Below are positions 24,501 through 39,239 of a stretch of DNA of 64,000 bases, in pieces. The DNA is from Hippophae tibetana. Taxonomy: Eukaryota > Streptophyta > Magnoliopsida > Rosales > Elaeagnaceae. Below the pieces are notes generated by a model, which saw nothing but the letters and a program-made list of their open reading frames with translations, did not search any database and was not told the origin of the DNA. Position numbers and translations under genes: made by a program. The stretch lies in contig CM072801.1 of NCBI GenBank assembly GCA_037013495.1, forward strand, positions 103,423,816-103,487,815, read 5' to 3'. How positions within the stretch are numbered: the stretch's first letter is position 1; each line of letters starts with the position of its first letter.

Positions 24501-26050
24501 ACTAACAGGAATGAGAAGTATGGAATTGCTAAGAACATGGTTACTATGATCAAATTGGAACAATAAAGAACGAGAATAGAAAACCATGCAAGAAGGTGCG
24601 AACAAACTATAATATGTAGGAAAATAGTGTAAGCGATGGAATTTGGGTTCTAAAAGGTGGATGACTGAACTATTGTTTCCTTCATGTTTTTGCAAATAGA
24701 AATAAGCTTTGATTTAATATATTATAATAGTCATTTGGATACACGAGTTAAAAGTTATAACAGTTTAAAGATACAATCCCAATAAATAATTTCTTTTTTT
24801 TAAACTACAAACTCCAGAAATTTTGTGGTTTTTTATTAAGGAACAATTAAAGATAGGTTGAACACGGAACACATAGAGCAGGAAAATGATACTGTGAATT
24901 AAAAGAAGAGAAAGAAATGCAATGCAAATAAGAAAATAATGACAATTAAATCTAAAGAAAACAAAAGTCTTGTAGAAAATATTTGTTTCTTCAATTGGGA
25001 TTTGGAACCAAAGAATGCAAAAAACAATATAATGGAAAATTTAATTAATTGTAAAAGTCAAAAAATAAAACAAAGAAGAGGAAAATGTTATAGCTAATTA
25101 AACGAAAAGTACGCAATGAAATGCAAATAAGAAAATAATGACAACAAAATCTAAAGAAAACAAAAGACTTGTAGAAAATATTTGTTTGTTTAATTGTGAT
25201 TTGACACAAAAGAATGCAAAAACCAATAAAATGGAAAATTTCATTAAATCTAAAATTATAAAAAGGATATTTTAAGATAAATATCATATTTTGGGCGACC
25301 ACGGCTTTGATACCAAATGATACAGATCCTTTATGCGAAAAACTTTGGAACCCATGAACTAAAAAGAATGAGAAGTATGGAATTGCTAAGAACATGGATA
25401 CTATGATCAAATTAGAACAATAAAGAACGAGAATAGAAAACCATGGAAGAAGGTGCGAGCAAACTATAATACGTAGGAAAATAGTGTAAGCGATGGAATT
25501 TGGGTTCTAAAAGGTGGATAACTGAACTATTGTTTCCTTCATGTTTTTGCAAATAGAAATAAGCTTTGATTTGATATATTATAATAGTCATTTGGATACA
25601 GGAGTTAAAAGTTATAACAGTTTAAAGAGACAATCCCAATAAATAATTTCTTTTTTTTAAACTACGAACTCCAGAAATTTTGTGGTTTTTTATTCAGGAA
25701 CAAAGATAGGTTGAACACGGAAAACAAAGAACAGGAAAATGATACAGTGAATTAAAAGAAGAGTAAGAAATGCAATGCAAATAAGAAAATAATGACAATT
25801 AAATCTAAAGAAAACAAAAGTCTTGTAGAAAATATTTGTTTCTTTAATTGGGATTTGGAACCAAAGAAATCAAAAAACAATATAATGGAAAATTTTATTA
25901 ATTCTAAAAGTCAAAAAATAAAACAAAGAAGAGGAAAATGTTATAGCTAATTAAACGAAAAGTACGCAATGAAATGCAAATAAGAAAATAATGACAACAA
26001 AATCTAAAGAAAACAAAAGACTTGTAGAAAATATTTGTTTGTTTAATTTC
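23495..26050 (+). repeat. Tandem duplication of 2566 bp (three monomers), copy 1
   Basis: Anchors 23581, 24436 and 25293 correspond to 26147, 27002 and 27859, each at a shift of 2566 bp. Private markers appear in both copies: CCAATAAAAAGG, GGATCTAAAAGG, GACCATGGC with GATACAAAATG, AACAATTAAAGATAGG (an insertion near 24843), AATTATAAAAAGG and CCATGGAAGAAGG. I saw no difference in the stretches compared. Confidence 0.9.
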
Positions 26051-26060
26051 GATTTGACAC

Positions 26061-28610
26061 AAAAGAATGCAAAAACCAATAAAAAGGAAAATTTCATTAA
26101 ATGTAAAATTAAAAAAAAAGATATTTTAAGATAAATATCATATTTTGGGCGACCACGGCTTTGATACCAAATGATACAGATCCTTTATGCGAAAACATTT
26201 GGAACCCATGAACTCACAGGAATGAGAAGTATGGAATTGCTAAGAACATGGTTAATATGATCAAATTGGAACAATAAAGAACGAGAATAGAAAACCATGC
26301 AAGAAGGTGCGAGCAAACTATAATACGTAGGAAAATAGTGTAAGCAATGGAATTTGGGATCTAAAAGGTGGATAACTGAACTATTGTTTCCTTTATGTTT
26401 TTGCAAATAGAAATAAGCATTGGTTTGATATATTATAATAGTCATTTGGATACACGTGTTAAAAGTTATAACAGTTTAAAGATACAATCCCAATAAATAA
26501 TTTCTTTTTTTTAATCTAGGAACTCCAGTAATTTTGTGGTTTTTTATTTAGGAGCAAAGATAGGTTGCACACGGAAAACAAAGAACAGGAAAATGATACA
26601 ATGATATAAAAGAAGAGTAAGAAATGCAATGCAAATAAGAAAATAATGACAATTAAATCTAAAGAAAACAAAAGTCTTGTAGAAAATATTTGTTTCATTA
26701 ATTGGGATTTGGAACCAGAGAATGCAAAAAACAATATAATGGAAAATTTAATTAATTCTAAAAGTCAAAAAATAAAACAAAGAAGAGGAAAATGTTATAG
26801 TGAATTAAAAGAAAAGTACGCAATGAAATGCAAATAAGAAAATAATGACAACAAAATCTAAAGAAAACAAAAGACTTGTAGAAAATATTTGTTTCTTTAA
26901 TTGTGATTTGGAACAAAAGAATGCAAAAACCAATAAAATGGAAAATTTCATTAAATCTAAAATTAAGAAAATAAGATATTTTAAGATAAATATCCTATTT
27001 TGGGCGACCATGGCTTTGATACAAAATGATACAGATCCTTTATGCGAAAAAATTTGGAACCCATGAACTAACAGGAATGAGAAGTATGGAATTGCTAAGA
27101 ACATGGTTACTATGATCAAATTGGAACAATAAAGAACGAGAATAGAAAACCATGCAAGAAGGTGCGAACAAACTATAATATGTAGGAAAATAGTGTAAGC
27201 GATGGAATTTGGGTTCTAAAAGGTGGATGACTGAACTATTGTTTCCTTCATGTTTTTGCAAATAGAAATAAGCTTTGATTTAATATATTATAATAGTCAT
27301 TTGGATACACGAGTTAAAAGTTATAACAGTTTAAAGATACAATCCCAATAAATAATTTCTTTTTTTTAAACTACAAACTCCAGAAATTTTGTGGTTTTTT
27401 ATTAAGGAACAATTAAAGATAGGTTGAACACGGAACACATAGAGCAGGAAAATGATACTGTGAATTAAAAGAAGAGAAAGAAATGCAATGCAAATAAGAA
27501 AATAATGACAATTAAATCTAAAGAAAACAAAAGTCTTGTAGAAAATATTTGTTTCTTCAATTGGGATTTGGAACCAAAGAATGCAAAAAACAATATAATG
27601 GAAAATTTAATTAATTGTAAAAGTCAAAAAATAAAACAAAGAAGAGGAAAATGTTATAGCTAATTAAACGAAAAGTACGCAATGAAATGCAAATAAGAAA
27701 ATAATGACAACAAAATCTAAAGAAAACAAAAGACTTGTAGAAAATATTTGTTTGTTTAATTGTGATTTGACACAAAAGAATGCAAAAACCAATAAAATGG
27801 AAAATTTCATTAAATCTAAAATTATAAAAAGGATATTTTAAGATAAATATCATATTTTGGGCGACCACGGCTTTGATACCAAATGATACAGATCCTTTAT
27901 GCGAAAAACTTTGGAACCCATGAACTAAAAAGAATGAGAAGTATGGAATTGCTAAGAACATGGATACTATGATCAAATTAGAACAATAAAGAACGAGAAT
28001 AGAAAACCATGGAAGAAGGTGCGAGCAAACTATAATACGTAGGAAAATAGTGTAAGCGATGGAATTTGGGTTCTAAAAGGTGGATAACTGAACTATTGTT
28101 TCCTTCATGTTTTTGCAAATAGAAATAAGCTTTGATTTGATATATTATAATAGTCATTTGGATACAGGAGTTAAAAGTTATAACAGTTTAAAGAGACAAT
28201 CCCAATAAATAATTTCTTTTTTTTAAACTACGAACTCCAGAAATTTTGTGGTTTTTTATTCAGGAACAAAGATAGGTTGAACACGGAAAACAAAGAACAG
28301 GAAAATGATACAGTGAATTAAAAGAAGAGTAAGAAATGCAATGCAAATAAGAAAATAATGACAATTAAATCTAAAGAAAACAAAAGTCTTGTAGAAAATA
28401 TTTGTTTCTTTAATTGGGATTTGGAACCAAAGAAATCAAAAAACAATATAATGGAAAATTTTATTAATTCTAAAAGTCAAAAAATAAAACAAAGAAGAGG
28501 AAAATGTTATAGCTAATTAAACGAAAAGTACGCAATGAAATGCAAATAAGAAAATAATGACAACAAAATCTAAAGAAAACAAAAGACTTGTAGAAAATAT
28601 TTGTTTGTTT
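26061..28610 (+). repeat. Tandem duplication of 2566 bp, copy 2
   Basis: This copy opens with zone M text after a short zone R stretch. The junction falls inside subrepeat B near 26047-26061, where TTTCGATTTGACAC meets CCAATAAAAAGG. It ends near 28610, where the array continues with TTGTGATTTGACAC and ACTAATAAAATGG. Confidence 0.88.
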
Positions 28611-31600
28611 AATTGTGATTTGACACAAAAGAATGCAAAAACTAATAAAATGGAAAATTTCATTAAATCTAAAATTAAAAAAAAAAGATATTTTAAGATA
28701 AATATCATATTTTGGGCGACCACGGCTTTGATACCAAATGATACAGATCCTTTATGCGAAAAACTTTGGAAACCATGAACTAAATGGAATGAGAAGTATG
28801 GAATTGCTAAGAACATGGTTACTATGATCAAATTCGAACAATAAAGAACGAGAATAGAAAACCATACAAGAAGGTGCGAGCAAACTATAATACGTAGGAA
28901 AATAGTGTAAGCGATGGAATTTGGGTTCTAAAAGGTGGATAACTGAACTATTGTTTCCTTCATGTTTTTGCAAATAGAAATAAGCATTGATTTGATATAT
29001 TATAATAGTCATTTGGATACACGAGTTAAAAGTTATAACAGTTTAAAGATACAATCCCAATAAATAATTTTTTTTTAAACTACGAACTCCAGAAATTTTG
29101 TGGTTTTTTATTCAGGAACAAAGATAGGTTGAACACGGAAAACAAAGAACAGGAAAATGATACAGTGAATTAAAAGAAGAGTAAGAAATGCAACGCAAAT
29201 AAGAAAATAATGACAATTAAATCTAAAGAAAACAAAAGTCTTGTTGAAAATATTTGTTTCTTTAATTGGGATTTGGAACCAAAGAATGCAAAAAACAATA
29301 TAATGGAAAATTTAATTAATTCTAAAAGTCAAAAAATAAAACAAAGAAGAGGAAAATGTTATAGTGAATTAAACGAAAAGTACGCAATGAAATGCAAATA
29401 AGAAAATAATGACAACAAAATCTAAAGAAAACAAAAGACTTGTAGAAATTATTTGTTTGTTTAATTTCGATTTGACACAAAAGAATGCAAAAAACAATAA
29501 AATGGAAAATTTCATTAAATCTAAAATTAAAAAAAAAGATATTTTAAGATAAATATCATATTTTGGGCGACCACGGCTTTGATACCAAATGATACAGATC
29601 CTTTATGCGAAAAACTTTGGAACCCATGAACTAACAGGAATGAGAAGTACGGAATTGCTAAGAACATGGTTACTATGATCAAATTGGAACAATAAAGAAC
29701 GAGAATAGAAAACCATGCAAGAAGGTGCGAGCAAAATATAATACGTAGGAAAATAGTGTAAGCGATGGAATTTGGGTTCTAAAAGGTGGATAACTGAACT
29801 ATTGTTTCCTTCATGTTTTTGCAAATAGAAATAAACATTGATTTGATATATTATAATAGTCATTTGGATACACGAGTTAAAAGTTATAACAGTTTAAAGA
29901 TACAATCACAATAAATAATTTCTTTTTTTTAAACTACGAACTCCAGAAATTTTGTGGTTTTTTATTCAGGAGCATAGATAGGTTAAACACGGAAAACAAA
30001 GAACAGGAAAATGATACTGTGAATTAAAAGAAGAATAAGAAATGCAACGCAAATAAGAAAATAATGACAATTAAATCTAAAGAAAACAAAAGTCTTGTTG
30101 AAAATATTTGTTTCTTTAATTGGGATTTGGAACCAAAGAATGCAAAAAACAATATAATGGAAAATTTTATTAATTCTAAAAGTCAAAAAATAAAACAAAG
30201 AAGTGGAAAATGTTATAGTGAATTAAACGAAAAGTACGCAATGAAATGCAAATAAGAAAATAATGACAACAAAATCTAAAGAAAACAAAAGACTTGTAGA
30301 AAATATTTGTTTGTTTAATTGTGATTTGACACAAAAGAATGCAAAAACCAATAAAATGGAAAATTTCATTAAATCTAAAATTAAAAAAAAAGATATTTTA
30401 AGATAAATATCATATTTTGGGCGACCACGGCTTTGATACCAAATGATACAGATCCTTTATGCGAAAAACTTTGGAACCCATGAACTAACAGGAATGAGAA
30501 GTATGGAATTGCTAAGAACATGGTTACTATGATCAAATTGGAACAATAAAGAACGAGAATAGAAAACCATGCAAGAAGGTGCGAGCAAACTATAATACGT
30601 AGGAAAATAGTGTAAGCGATGGAATTTGGGTTCTAAAAGGTGGATAACTAAACTATTGTTTCCTTCATGTTTTTGCAAATAGAAATAAGCTTTGATTTGA
30701 TATATTATAATAGTCATTTGGATACACGAGTTAAAAGTTATAACAGTTTAAAGATACAATCACAATAAATAATTTCTTTTTTTTAAACTACGAACTCCAG
30801 AAAATTTGTGGTTTTTTATTTAGGAGCATAGATAGGTTGAACACGGAAAACAAAGAACAGGAAAATGATACAGTGAATTAAAAGAAGAGTAAGAAATGCA
30901 ATGCAAATAAGAAAATAATGACAATTAAATCTAAAGAAAACAAAAGTCTTGTAGAAAATATTTGTTTCTTTAATTGGGATTTGGAACCAAAGAAATCAAA
31001 AAACAATATAATGGAAAATTTTATTAATTCTAAAAGTCAAAAAATAAAACAAAGAAGAGGAAAATGATATAGTGAATTAAACGAAAAGTATGAAATGAAA
31101 TACAAATAAGAAAATAATGACAACAAAATCTAAAGAAAACAAAAGACTTGTAGAAAATATTTGTTTGTTTAATTGTGATTTGACACAAAAGAATGCAAAA
31201 ACCAATAAAATGGAAAATTTCATTAAATCTAAAATTTAAAAAAAGATATTTTAAGATAAATATCATATTTTGGGCGACCACGGCTTTGATACCAAATGAT
31301 ACAGATCCTTTATGCGAAAAACTTTGGAACCCATGAACTAACAGGAATGAGAAGTACGGAATTGCTAAGAACATGGTTACTATGATCAAATTGGAACAAT
31401 AAAGAACGAGAATAGAAAACCATGCAAGAAGGTGCGAGCAAAATATAATACGTAGGAAAATAGTGTAAGCGATGGAATTTGGGTTCTAAAAGATGGATAA
31501 CTGAACTATTGTTTCCTTCATGTTTTTGCAAATAGAAATAAGCTTTGATTTGATATATTATAATAGTCATTTGGATACACGAGTTAAAAGTTATAACAGT

Positions 31601-32979
31601 TTAAAGAGACAATCCCAATAAATAATTTCTTTTTTTTAAACTACGAACTCCAGAAATTTTGTGGTTTTTTATTCAGGAACAAAGATAGGTTGAACACGAA
31701 AAACAAAGAACAGGAAAATGATACAGTGAATAAAAAGAAGAGTAAGAAATGCAACGCAAATAAGAAAATAATGACAATTAAATCTAAAGAAAACAAAAGT
31801 CTTGTTGAAAATATTTGTTTCTTTAATTGGGATTTGGAACCAAAGAATGCAAAAAACAATATAATGGAAAATTTTATTAATTCTAAAAGTCAAAAAATAA
31901 AACAAAGAAGAGGAAAATGTTATAGTGAATTAAACGAAAAGTACGCAATGAAATGCAAATAAGAAAATAATGACAACAAAATCTAAAGAAAACAAAAGAC
32001 TTGTAGAAATTATTTGTTTGTTTAATTTCGATTTGACACAAAAGAATGCAAAAACCAATAAAATGGAAAATTTCATTAAATCTAAAATTAAAAAAAAAGA
32101 TATTTTAAGATAAATATCATATTTTGGGCGACCACGGCTTTGATACCAAATGATACAGATCCTTTATGCGAAAAACTTTGGAACCCATGAACTAACAGGA
32201 ATGAGAAGTACGGAATTGCTAAGAACATGGTTACTATGATCAAATTGGAACAATAAAGAACGAGAATAGAAAACCATGCAAGAAGGTGCGAGCAAAATAT
32301 AATACGTAGGAAAATAGTGTAAGCGATGGAATTTGGGTTCTAAAAGGTGGATAACTGAACTATTGTATCCTTCATGTTTTTGCAAATAGAAATAAGCTTT
32401 GATTTGATATATTATAATAGTCATTTGGATACACGAGTTAAAAGTTATAACAGTTTAAAGAGACAATCCCAATAAATAATTTCTTTTTTTTAAACTACGA
32501 ACTCCAGAAATTTTGTGGTTTTTTATTCAGGAACAAAGATAGGTTGAACACGAAAAACAAAGAACAGGAAAATGATACAGTGAATAAAAAGAAGAGTAAG
32601 AAATGCAACGCAAATAAGAAAATAATGACAATTAAATCTAAAGAAAACAAAAGTCTTGTTGAAAATATTTGTTTCTTTAATTGGGATTTGGAACCAAAGA
32701 ATGCAAAAAACAATATAATGGAAAATTTAATTAATTCTAAAAGTCAAAAAATAAAACAAAGAAGAGGAAAATGTTATAGTGAATTAAACGAAAAGTACGC
32801 AATCAAATGCAAATAAGAAAATAATGACAACAAAATCTAAAGAAAACAAAAGACTTGTAGAAATTATTTGTTTATTTAATTTCGATTTGACACAAAAGAA
32901 TGCAAAAACCAATAAAATGGAAAATTTCATTAAATCTAAAATTAAAAAAAAAGATATTTTAAGATAAATATCATATTTT

Positions 32980-34540
32980 GGGCGACCACGGCTTTGATAC
33001 CAAATGATACAGATCCTTTATGCGAAAAACTTTGGAACCCATGAACTAACAGGAATGAGAAGTACGGAATTGCTAAGAACATGGTTACTATGATCAAATT
33101 GGAACAATAAAGAACGAGAATAGAAAACCATGCAAGAAGGTGCGAGCAAAATATAATACGTAGGAAAATAGTGTAAGATATGGAATTTGGGTTCTAAAAG
33201 GTGGATAAATGAACTATTGTTTCCTTCATGTTTTTGCAAATAGAAATAAACATTGATTTGATATATTATAATAGTCATTTGGATACACGAGTTAAAAGTT
33301 ATAACAGTTTAAAGATACAATCACAATAAATAATTTCTTTTTTTTAAACTACGAACTCCAGAAAATTTGTGGTTTTTTATTCAGGAGCATAGATAGGTTG
33401 AACACGGAAAAAAAAGAACAGGAAAATGATAGAGTGAAATAAAAGAAGAGTAAGAAATGCAATGCAAATAAGAAAATAATGACAATTAAATCTAAAGAAA
33501 ACAAAAGTCTTGTAGAAAATATTTGTTTCTTTAATTGGGATTTGGAACCAAAGAAATCAAAAAACAATATAATGGAAAATTTTATTAATTCTAAAAGTCA
33601 AAAAATAAAACAAAGAAGAGGAAAATGTTATAGCTAATTAAACGAAAAGTACGCAATGAAATGCAAATAAGAAAATAATGACAACAAAATCTAAAGAAAA
33701 CAAAAGACTTGTAGAAAATATTTGTTTGTTTAATTGTGATTTGACACAAAAGAATGCAAAAACTAATAAAATGGAAAATTTCATTAAATCTAAAATTAAA
33801 AAAAAAAAAATTTTAAGATAAATATCATATTTTGGGCGACCACGGCTTTGATACCAAATGATACAGATCCTTTATGCGAAAAACTTTGGAACCCATGAAC
33901 TAACAGGAATGAGAAGTATGGAATTGCTAAGAACATGGTTACTATGATCAAATTCGAACAATAAAGAACGAGAATAGAAAACCATACAAGAAGGTGCGAG
34001 CAAACTATAATACGTAGGAAAATAGTGTAAGCGATGGAATTTGGGTTCTAAAAGGTGGATAACTGAACTATTGTTTCCTTCATGTTTTTGCAAATAGAAA
34101 TAAGCATTGATTTGATATATTATAATAGTCATTTGGATACACGAGTTAAAAGTTATAACAGTTTAAAGATACAATCCCAATAAATAATTTCTTTTTTTTA
34201 AACTACGAACTCCAGAAATTTTGTGGTTTTTTATTCAGGAACAAAGATAGGTTGAACACGGAAAACAAAGAACAGGAAAATGATACAGTGAATTAAAAGA
34301 AGAGTAAGAAATGCAACGCAAATAAGAAAATAATGACAATTAAATCTAAAGAAAACAAAAGTCTTGTTGAAAATATTTGTTTCTTTAATTGGGATTTGGA
34401 ACCAAAGAATGCAAAAAACAATATAATGGAAAATTTTATTAATTCTAAAAGTCAAAAAATAAAACAAAGAAGAGGAAAATGTTATAGTGAATTAAACGAA
34501 AAGTACGCAATGAAATGCAAATAAGAAAATAATGACAACA
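32980..34540 (+). repeat. Block repeated at a 2562-bp shift (first copy)
   Basis: This stretch recurs about 2562 bp downstream at 35542-37100. Shared markers are GTGTAAGATATGGAATTTGG, GTGGATAAATGAAC, GATAGAGTGAAATAAAAG, TTATAGCTAATTAAACG and then AAATTCGAACAATAAAG with CCATACAAGAAGG. A few single-base differences exist, such as a longer A-run near 33800 (AAAAATTTTAAG) that has lost GAT. The same two-monomer series also appears at 43228-44400 and 53475-54650. Confidence 0.78.
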
Positions 34541-35541
34541 AAATCTAAAGAAAACAAAAGACTTGTAGAAATTATTTGTTTGTTTAATTTCGATTTGACA
34601 CAAAAGAATGCAAAAACCAATAAAATGGAAAATTTCATTAAATCTAAAATTAAAAAAAAAGATATTTTAAGATAAATATCATATTTTGGGCGACCACGGC
34701 TTTGATACCAAATGATACAGATCCTTTATGCGAAAAACTTTGGAACCCATGAACTAACAGGAATGAGAAGTACGGAATTGCTAAGAACATGGTTACTATG
34801 ATCAAATTGGAACATTAAAGAACGAGAATAGAAAACCATGCAAGAAGGTGCGAGCAAAATATAATACGTAGGAAAATAGTGTAAGCGATGGAATTTGGGT
34901 TCTAAAAGGTGGATAACTGAACTATTGTTTCCTTCATGTTTTTGCAAATAGAAATAAACATTGATTTGATATATTATAATAGTCATTTGGATACACGAGT
35001 TAAAAGTTATAACAGTTTAAAGATACAATCACAATAAATAATTTCTTTTTTTTAAACTACGAACTCCAGAAAATTTGTGGTTTTTTATTCAGGAGCATAG
35101 ATAGGTTAAACACGGAAAACAAAGAACAGGAAAATGATACTGTGAATTAAAAGAAGAATAAGAAATGCAACGCAAATAAGAAAATAATGACAATTAAATC
35201 TAAAGAAAACAAAAGTCTTGTTGAAAATATTTGTTTCTTTAATTGGGATTTGGAACCAAAGAATGCAAAAAACAATATAATGGAAAATTTAATTAATTCT
35301 AAAAGTCAAAAAATAAAACAAAGAAGTGGAAAATGTTATAGTGAATTAAACGAAAAGTACGTAATGAAATGCAAATAAGAAAATAATGACAACAAAATCT
35401 AAAGAAAACAAAAGACTTGTAGAAATTATTTGTTTGTTTAATTTCGATTTGACACAAAAGAATGCAAAAACCAATAAAATGGAAAATTTCATTAAATCTA
35501 AAATTAAAAAAAAAGATATTTTAAGATAAATATCATATTTT

Positions 35542-37100
35542 GGGCGACCACGGCTTTGATACCAAATGATACAGATCCTTTATGCAAAAAACTTTGGAAC
35601 CCATGAACTAACAGGAATGAGAAGTACGGAATTGCTAAGAACATGGTTACTATGATCAAATTGGAACAATAAAGAACGAGAATAGAAAACCATGCAAGAA
35701 GGTGCGAGCAAAATATAATACGTAGGAAAATAGTGTAAGATATGGAATTTGGGTTCTAAAAGGTGGATAAATGAACTATTGTTTCCTTCATGTTTTTGCA
35801 AAAAGAAATAAACATTGATTTGATATATTATAATAGTCATTTGGATACACGAGTTAAAAGTTATAACAGTTTAAAGATACAATCACAATAAATAATTTCT
35901 TTTTTTTAAACTACAAACTCCAGAAAATTTGTGGTTTTTTATTCAGGAGCATAGATAGGTTGAACACGGAAAAAAAAGAACAGGAAAATGATAGAGTGAA
36001 ATAAAAGAAGAGTAAGAAATGCAATGCAAATAAGAAAATAATGACAATTAAATCTAAAGAAAACAAAAGTCTTGTAGAAAATATTTGTTTCTTTAATTGG
36101 GATTTGGAACCAAAGAAATCAAAAAACAATATAATGGAAAATTTTATTAATTCTAAAAGTCAAAAAATAAAACAAAGAAGAGGAAAATGTTATAGCTAAT
36201 TAAACGAAAAGTACGCAATGAAATGCAAATAAGAAAATAATGACAACAAAATCTAAAGAAAACAAAAGACTTGTAGAAAATATTTGTTTGTTTAATTGTG
36301 ATTTGACACAAAAGAATGCAAAAACTAATAAAATGGAAAATTTCATTAAATCTAAAATTAAAAAAAAAAGATATTTTAAGATAAATATCATATTTTGGGC
36401 GACCACGGCTTTGATACCAAATGATACAGATCCTTTATGCGAAAAACTTTGGAACCCATGAACTAACAGGAATGAGAAGTATGGAATTGCTAAGAACATG
36501 GTTACTATGATCAAATTCGAACAATAAAGAACGAGAATAGAAAACCATACAAGAAGGTGCGAGCAAACTATAATACGTAGGAAAATAGTGTAAGCGATGG
36601 AATTTGGGTTCTAAAAGGTGGATAACTGAACTATTGTTTCCTTCATGTTTTTGCAAATAGAAATAAGCATTGATTTGATATATTATAATAGTCATTTGGA
36701 TACACGAGTTAAAAGTTATAACAGTTTAAAGATACAATCCCAATAAATAATTTCTTTTTTTTAAACTACGAACTCCAGAAATTTTGTGGTTTTTTATTCA
36801 GGAACAAAGATAGGTTGAACACGGAAAACAAAGAACAGGAAAATGATACAGTGAATTAAAAGAAGAGTAAGAAATGCAACGCAAATAAGAAAATAATGAC
36901 AATTAAATCTAAAGAAAACAAAAGTCTTATTGAAAATATTTGTTTCTTTAATTGGGATTTGGAACCAAAGAATGCAAAAAACAATATAATGGAAAATTTT
37001 ATTAATTCTAAAAGTCAAAAAATAAAACAAAGAAGAGGAAAATGTTATAGTGAATTAAACGAAAAGTACGCAATGAAATGCAAATAAGAAAATAATGACA
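35542..37100 (+). repeat. Block repeated at a 2562-bp shift (second copy)
   Basis: This is the second copy of the series that begins at 32980. Private differences are GCAAAAAGAAATAAAC near 35797, CTACAAACTCC near 35910 and AGTCTTATTGAAAAT near 36925. After about 37100 the following monomer is again of the CCATACAAGAAGG type, whereas the first copy continues with a different monomer type. Confidence 0.76.
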
Positions 37101-37251
37101 ACAAAATCTAAAGAAAACAAAAGACTTGTAGAAATTATTTGTTTGTTTAATTGTGATTTGACACAAAAGAATGCAAAAACTAATAAAATGGAAAATTTCA
37201 TTAAATCTAAAATTAAAAAAAAAAGATATTTTAAGATAAATATCATATTTT
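36397..37251 (+). repeat. Reference satellite monomer, zone R type (855 bp)
   Basis: This is a typical monomer of the right two-thirds of the array. It has the same layout as the zone L monomer but different diagnostic bases: TAATACGTAGGAAAATAG, GAACTAACAGG, AAAAGTCAAAAAATAAAAC, TGTTATAGTGAATTAAACG, GATTTGACACAAAAG and CATATTTTGGG. The monomers anchored at 28714, 33834, 36397, 37252, 44083, 54330, 57945, 60508 and 63070 form one sub-type. It is marked by AAATTCGAACAATAAAG and by CCATACAAGAAGG where most monomers have CCATGCAAGAAGG. Confidence 0.9.
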
Positions 37252-39239
37252 GGGCGACCACGGCTTTGATACCAAATGATACAGATCCTTTATGCGAAAA
37301 CCTTTGGAACCCATGAACTAACAGGAATGAGAAGTATGGAATTGCTAAGAACATGGTTACTATGATCAAATTCGAACAATAAAGAACGAGAATAGAAAAC
37401 CATACAAGAAGGTGCGAGCAAACTATAATACGTAGGAAAATAGTGTAAGCGATGGAATTTGGGTTCTAAAAGGTGGATAACTGAACTATTGTTTCCTTCA
37501 TGTTTTTGCAAATAGAAATAAGCATTGATTTGATATATTATAATAGTCATTTGGATACACGAGTTAAAAGTTATAACAGTTTAAAGATACAATCCCAATA
37601 AATAATTTCTTTTTTTTAAACTACGAACTCCAGAAATTTTGTGGTTTTTTATTCAGGAACAAAGATAGGTTGAACACGAAAAACAAAGAACAGGAAAATG
37701 ATACAGTGAATAAAAAGAAGAGTAAGAAATGCAACGCAAATAAGAAAATAATGACAATTAAATCTAAAGAAAACAAAAGTCTTGTTGAAAATATTTGTTT
37801 CTTTAATTGGGATTTGGAACCAAAGAATGCAAAAAACAATATAATGGGAAATTTAATTAATTCTAAAAGTCAAAAAATAAAACAAAGAAGAGGAAAATGT
37901 TATAGTGAATTAAACGAAAAGTACGCAATGAAATGCAAATAAGAAAATAATGACAACAAAATCTAAAGAAAACAAAAGACTTGTAGAAATTATTTGTTTG
38001 TTTAATTTCGATTTGACACAAAAGAATGCAAAAACCAAAAAAATGGAAAATTTCATTAAATCTAAAATTAAAAAAAAAGATATTTTAAGATAAATATCAT
38101 ATTTTGGGCGACCACGGCTTTGATACCAAATGATACAGATCCTTTATGCGAAAAACTTTGGAACCCATGAACTAACAGGAATGAGAAGTACGGAATTGCT
38201 AAGAACATGGTTACTATGATCAAATTGGAACAATAAAGAACGAGAATAGAAAACCATGAAAGAAGGTGCGAGCAAAATATAATACGTAGGAAAATAGTGT
38301 AAGATATGGAATTTGGGTTCTAAAAGGTGGATAACTGAACTATTGTTTCCTTCATGTTTTTGCAAATAGAAATAAGCATTGATTTGATATATTATAATAG
38401 TCATTTGGATACACGAGTTAAAAGTTATAACAGTTTAAAGATACAATCCCAATAAATAATTTCTTTTTTTTAAACTACGAACTCCAGAAAATTTGTGGTT
38501 TTTTATTTAGGAGCATAGATAGGTTGAACACGGAAAACAAAGAACAGGAAAATGATACAGTGAATTAAAAGAAGAGTAAGAAATGCAATGCAAATAAGAA
38601 AATAATGACAATTAAATCTAAAGAAAACAAAAGTCTTGTAGAAAATATTTGTTTCTTTAATTGGGATTTGGAACCAAAGAAATCAAAAAACAATATAATG
38701 GAAAATTTTATTAATTCTAAAAGTCAAAAAATAAAACAAAGAAGAGGAAAATGATATAGTGAATTAAACGAAAAGTATGAAATGAAATGCAAATAAGAAA
38801 ATAATGACAACAAAATCTAAAGAAAACAAAAGACTTGTAGAAAATATTTGTTTGTTTAATTGTGATTTGACACAAAAGAATGCAAAAACCAATAAAATGG
38901 AAAATTTCATTAAATCTAAAATTTAAAAAAAGATATTTTAAGATAAATATCATATTTTGGGCGACCACGGCTTTGATACCAAATGATACAGATCCTTTAT
39001 GCGAAAAACTTTGGAACCCATGAACTAACAGGAATGAGAAGTACGGAATTGCTAAGAACATGGTTACTATGATCAAATTGGAACAATAAAGAACGAGAAT
39101 AGAAAACCATGCAAGAAGGTGCGAGCAAAATATAATACGTAGGAAAATAGTGTAAGCGATGGAATTTGGGTTCTAAAAGGTGGATAACTGAACTATTGTT
39201 TCCTTCATGTTTTTGCAAATAGAAATAAGCATTGATTTG

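Noticed and set aside
25045-25410. The longest frames (119-121 codons, minus strand, for example 25045-25410 and 31030-31389) as genes
   Set aside because: They run through the primer-site-like motif and the A/T-rich subrepeat and exist only in monomers with a particular A-run length. They have no domain and low complexity.
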